Source: Mariniflexile sp. AS56 (lineage in GTDB: Bacteria; Bacteroidota; Bacteroidia; Flavobacteriales; Flavobacteriaceae). From it: DNA of 64,000 nucleotides. Below are positions 62,849-64,000 of the stretch, in pieces; the first letter of the stretch is position 1, and each line of letters starts with the position of its first letter. Made by a program: the position numbers and the translations under genes. The stretch spans positions 248,001 to 312,000 of the forward strand of contig NZ_JAUPED010000004.1 in the NCBI RefSeq assembly GCF_030552475.1, in the 5' to 3' direction. The notes beneath the pieces are model-generated. The model was not told the origin of the DNA, made no database searches, and was given only the letters and a program-made list of their open reading frames with translations.

Positions 62849-63613
62849 ATGACGCACTGTTTAAAAAAAGAGAAGAATTACAGCTATATTGAGGCTGGTG
62901 AGGGTACACCAATTATAGTTCTACACGGACTTATGGGTGGTTTGAGTAATTTCGATGCGGTAATAAATTATTTTAGCCAAAAAGGCTACAAAGTTATTAT
63001 TCCCGAGCTTCCTATTTACACCATGTCTTTGCTGAAAACCAACGTAAAAAGTTTCGCAAAATACTTACACGATTTTATAGAGTTTAAGGGGTATGACGAA
63101 GTTATTTTACTTGGAAACTCATTAGGCGGGCACATTGGCTTATACCACACGAAACAATACCCGGCAAAAGTGAAAGCTTTAATAATAACCGGAAGCTCAG
63201 GCCTTTACGAAAGCGCCATGGGTGGAAGTTATCCAAAACGCAGCGATTATGAGCTTATTAAAAAGAAAGCTCAAGATGTTTTTTACGATCCTGCTGTGGC
63301 AACTAAAGAAATTGTAGACGAGGTTTATGATACCGTAAACGACCGTAACAAACTTATAAAAACATTGGCTATTGCTAAGAGTGCCATTCGCCACAACATG
63401 GCTAAGGATTTACCAAAAATGAACCTTCCCACTTGTATTATTTGGGGGAAAAATGACACGGTAACACCTCCAGAAGTAGCAGAAGAATTCGACAGTCTTT
63501 TACCTGACTCTGAGTTATTTTGGATTGATAAATGTGGACACGCAGCCATGATGGAGCACCCTGTAGAATTTAACCAAATTCTCGACGCTTGGTTACAAAA
63601 ACGAGGTATTTAA
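62849..63613 (+). CDS. alpha/beta hydrolase
   Basis: 254 residues. Oxyanion-hole motif VLHGLMGG (about 24-31), nucleophile elbow GNSLGGH (Ser about residue 93), acid in WGKNDTVTPPEVAEEF and His in KCGHAAMMEHP, so the catalytic triad is complete. No signal peptide. The substrate is unknown; several Bacteroidota have a gene like this next to engB. It is divergent from mraZ. Confidence 0.88.
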   Translation: MTHCLKKEKNYSYIEAGEGTPIIVLHGLMGGLSNFDAVINYFSQKGYKVIIPELPIYTMSLLKTNVKSFAKYLHDFIEFKGYDEVILLGNSLGGHIGLYHTKQYPAKVKALIITGSSGLYESAMGGSYPKRSDYELIKKKAQDVFYDPAVATKEIVDEVYDTVNDRNKLIKTLAIAKSAIRHNMAKDLPKMNLPTCIIWGKNDTVTPPEVAEEFDSLLPDSELFWIDKCGHAAMMEHPVEFNQILDAWLQKRGI

Positions 63614-63712
63614 TAAAACTTCTAGTATTAAAAAGACCAATTTCCAATATTGGAAATTTAAAGTTCAATTAATAAAATTTCCGTCTTCACGGGAATAACA
63701 AAAAAACTAATA

Positions 63713-64000
63713 ATGCATATAAAATCGGCCGAATTTGTAATGAGTAATTCCGATGTGGAAAAATGTCCCAAAGGCTTACTACCCGAATACGCATTTATTG
63801 GTAGAAGTAACGTAGGTAAATCGTCGCTTATAAACATGCTAACCAGCCGTAAAAGCTTAGCAAAAACATCTGGTAGACCAGGAAAAACGCAACTTATAAA
63901 CCATTTTTTAATTAATAAAGATTGGCACCTGGTAGATTTACCCGGTTATGGTTATGCACGTGTTTCTAAAAACGCAAAAAAGACATTTCAAAAATTTATC
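63713..64000 (+). CDS. engB: ribosome biogenesis GTPase EngB/YihA (5' part)
   Basis: The ATG at 63713 opens a frame that runs to the window end, 96 codons seen of about 200. It has the YihA/YsxC features: [15 protein letters not shown]-loop [14 protein letters not shown], switch I region [15 protein letters not shown], and G3 DLPGYGYA. These GTPases act in late 50S assembly. It lies 99 bp after the alpha/beta hydrolase on the same strand. Confidence 0.92.
   Translation, partial: MHIKSAEFVMSNSDVEKCPKGLLPEYAFIGRSNVGKSSLINMLTSRKSLAKTSGRPGKTQLINHFLINKDWHLVDLPGYGYARVSKNAKKTFQKFI

Noticed and set aside
63681-63702. CCGTCTTCACGGGAAT before engB as a third palindrome copy
   Set aside because: Stem is short and core differs from TTCCTGC/GCAGGAA.
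1-64000. CRISPR arrays, insertion sequences, rRNA genes, phage modules
   Set aside because: No regular spacer-repeat pattern, transposase or rRNA-like stretch seen on either strand.

Overview
This window comes from the chromosome of a marine-type flavobacterium (Bacteroidota, Flavobacteriaceae). The evidence is low G+C DNA, promoters with the Bacteroidota -7 element TAnnTTTG, almost no Shine-Dalgarno sequences, a type IX secretion (T9SS) sorting domain and a PorT-like protein, a short primary sigma factor without region 1.1, a lipoprotein-type BamA/TamA homologue (TamL), and an mraZ-to-ftsZ cell-wall cluster in Bacteroidota order. Most of the window is core genome. I see no transposase, integrase, phage structural gene, CRISPR array or rRNA operon.

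Layout. 1-3.4 kb: end of an unidentified gene, a secreted beta-propeller glycosidase-like lipoprotein, a small membrane protein, an ORF bounded by a perfect 10-bp inverted repeat (cassette-like, apparently inside a broken gene), and an SDR dehydrogenase. 3.5-5.2 kb: an overlapping pair of probable Cys hydrolases (permuted papain-like, and NRDE/TANGO2). 5.3-16.3 kb: P5C dehydrogenase, a 1634-residue T9SS-exported adhesin-like protein, a TPR protein, rsmG, a front-end-type fatty acid desaturase and a class I aminotransferase. 16.4-25.5 kb: a stress-type block with PA2169, YtxH, holin-like, lmo0937, CsbD and small lipoprotein genes, together with a CHASE3 histidine kinase, a receiver-only regulator, an AraC-type regulator and an AI-2E family permease. 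25.6-38 kb: TPR protein, TrkH/TrkA potassium uptake, ubiE, porT, an rRNA/tRNA methyltransferase, tamL, class II aldolase, accD and a PAS kinase. 38-46.8 kb: rpsO-pnp, rpoD, a BLUF photoreceptor, rpe, an MtfA-like peptidase, tRNA-Arg and yqeY. 47-62.6 kb: the dcw cluster on the minus strand, transcribed mraZ, rsmH, ftsL, ftsI, murE, mraY, murD, ftsW, murG, murC, ftsQ, ftsA, ftsZ. 62.8-64 kb: an alpha/beta hydrolase and the start of engB.

The most interesting signal is a composite regulatory motif in the stress block. On the minus strand, TTCTATAA-N16-TGTAAC occurs three times with identical spacing (20192-20221, 24970-24999, 25451-25480). Each copy sits exactly 21 nt upstream of a -7-like element: CATCTTTG, TACCTTTG and the weaker TATATATA. 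It precedes the nine-gene operon 20151-16385, the two-gene CsbD operon and the single gene at 25324-25061. The half-site spacing (about 21 bp, direct) and the position against the -33 region suit an AraC-type activator, and one is encoded between these operons with a kinase and a receiver. I infer a local envelope/osmotic stress regulon. The binding protein is not shown by the sequence.

Other points of interest are the inverted-repeat cassette, three 10-bp-phased repeats upstream of mraZ that look like the MraZ operator, a (TA)12 tract inside the stress operon, a BLUF protein, and an AccD without its zinc-ribbon cysteines.
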